A stretch of 15,371 nt of DNA from CAZKUR01 sp964556005. Its GTDB lineage: Bacteria > Bacteroidota > Ignavibacteria > Ignavibacteriales > Ignavibacteriaceae. The notes below the pieces were generated by a model, which was given only the letters and a program-made list of their open reading frames with translations, made no database searches and was not told the origin of the DNA. Both the position numbers and the translations under genes were made by a program. This document shows, one piece after another, positions 14,455 through 15,371 of this stretch (positions are counted from its first letter, which is position 1; every line of letters begins with the position of its first letter). The stretch lies in NCBI GenBank assembly GCA_964556005.1, contig CAZKUR010000093.1, positions 1-15,371 on the forward strand, read 5' to 3'.

Positions 14455-15371
14455 ATGTCATCTTCTCCAAAATATTCCAAGCCATATAAAAAAGGATATT
14501 TTTCCGTATCAGACGAACATAAACTCTATTATGAATTTTGCGGAAATAAATCAGGCATACCTGTTCTTTTTCTTCACGGCGGACCGGGAAGCGGTTTTGT
14601 TGATTCACATAAAAAAGTTTTTGACTTCAGAAAATTCAACGTCATATTTTTCGATCAACGCGGCGCCGGAAGAAGTAAACCGTTTGCAAACCTAAAAGCG
14701 AACACAACAGATAAATTAATTTCAGATATAAATAAAATTCTTGATTTTGCGGGAATCGAAAAAGCATTGCTCTTCGGCGGATCCTGGGGTTCGACTTTGG
14801 CATTGGCTTATGCGATCAAACATCCTGAGCGTGTATTAGCTTTGCAGCTTAGAGGAATATTTTTAGGAGATTCGCAAAGTGTGGATTACTATCTGAACGG
14901 TGGAGTTTCCATTTTTGCTCCTGTAGAATGGAATTCATTTATTCAGTCTGTCCCGGAAAAATTCAGGAACGATGTTGTTAAATATTACTTCCGCAAAATG
15001 AAATCCAAGAATTTTAAAGAAAGAGAAAAAGCTTGTTATAATTGGACACGATATGAAATTTCGCTAATCAAATTAAAAATCACGAAGAAAGAAATTGAAA
15101 AAGCAGTGAAGGAATATTCTTACATGTCGTTGGCTCCCCTTGAAGCACATTACCTTACAAAAAATTGTTTTATGCCCGATAATTATATAATAAAGAATGC
15201 TCATAAATTGTCCGGGTTGCCGGTCTCGATTGTTCACGGCAGATACGATTTAGTTTGTCAGCCAAGAGATGCATACAGGCTTCATAAAGAAATTCCTCAA
15301 TCAAGATTGAAATTTGTTTATGCCGGACATTCCGCAAGTGAACCAGAAATAGAAAAAGCACAAAAAGCTGA
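14455..15371 (+). CDS. pip: Proline iminopeptidase, alpha/beta hydrolase (3' end cut by window edge)
   Basis: This is a cytosolic S33-family serine peptidase that releases N-terminal proline from peptides. 305 codons are visible with no stop; the family is about 310-320 residues, so only a short C-terminus is missing. The oxyanion-loop motif HGGPGSG is at 41-47, DQRGAGRS at 67-74, the nucleophile Ser110 in GGSWGST, Asp265 in HGRYDLV, and His292 in AGHSA, giving a complete catalytic triad. Glu201 (NWTRYE) and Glu230 (APLEAHY) sit where Serratia proline iminopeptidase has the two glutamates that hold the substrate amine (Glu204 and Glu232 from memory), which favours true prolyl aminopeptidase activity over a general hydrolase. 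The ATG is preceded by AAGG eight bases upstream. Confidence 0.94.
   Translation, partial: MSSSPKYSKPYKKGYFSVSDEHKLYYEFCGNKSGIPVLFLHGGPGSGFVDSHKKVFDFRKFNVIFFDQRGAGRSKPFANLKANTTDKLISDINKILDFAGIEKALLFGGSWGSTLALAYAIKHPERVLALQLRGIFLGDSQSVDYYLNGGVSIFAPVEWNSFIQSVPEKFRNDVVKYYFRKMKSKNFKEREKACYNWTRYEISLIKLKITKKEIEKAVKEYSYMSLAPLEAHYLTKNCFMPDNYIIKNAHKLSGLPVSIVHGRYDLVCQPRDAYRLHKEIPQSRLKFVYAGHSASEPEIEKAQKA

Noticed and set aside
15170..15361. Minus-strand open frame near the right edge
   Set aside because: It is antisense to the catalytic Asp/His region of the proline iminopeptidase, which is clearly the real gene.

Overview
The window looks like chromosomal DNA from an AT-rich Gram-negative bacterium. 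A TolC-type outer-membrane channel and a periplasmic adaptor imply two membranes. The low-GC, Lys/Ile/Asn-rich coding style, short intergenic gaps and mixed use of Shine-Dalgarno sites suggest the Bacteroidota/Chlorobi group, possibly Ignavibacteria. That placement is inference from style and recalled family resemblance; there is no rRNA or other marker here. I see no tRNA, rRNA, CRISPR array or insertion sequence, and no stretch over about 300 bases without a gene.

Layout. Positions 1-857 (minus) hold a D-2-hydroxyacid dehydrogenase whose C-terminus is cut by the window edge. Divergent from it, 947-1470 (plus) is a complete DinJ/YafQ-type toxin-antitoxin pair; the two divergent genes share an 89-nt promoter region full of short repeats. 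An aldo/keto reductase follows on the minus strand (1497-2486). The centre, 2587-11538, is one minus-strand run of seven closely spaced genes. In transcription order they are a TetR regulator, an EmrA-like adaptor, a 14-TM EmrB-like (DHA2) pump, a TolC-type channel, a 12-TM MFS_3 transporter, a second DHA2 pump and a second MFS_3 transporter. To the right lie nicotinate phosphoribosyltransferase (11797-13344, minus), and on the plus strand a DUF1697 protein, a 63-residue conserved-looking small protein and a proline iminopeptidase cut by the right edge.

How the genes work together. Adaptor, DHA2 pump and TolC channel together make a complete tripartite EmrAB-TolC-like drug efflux system. The TetR gene comes first, and a perfect 8-bp inverted repeat sits between a candidate promoter and its start codon, so autorepression of the whole operon with relief by a pumped compound is the natural model. 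The unusual part is the repeated DHA2 + MFS_3 pair: two paralogous DHA2 pumps of identical length and two paralogous MFS_3 transporters, but only one adaptor and one channel. The copies are clearly diverged, and one DHA2 copy carries an arginine in predicted TM2 and altered motif-D1 residues, which suggests substrate specialisation.

Most of the window is ordinary housekeeping and accessory content. The points most worth a second look are the duplicated pump cassette, the TetR operator candidate, and the repeat-rich divergent promoter between the toxin-antitoxin pair and the dehydrogenase.
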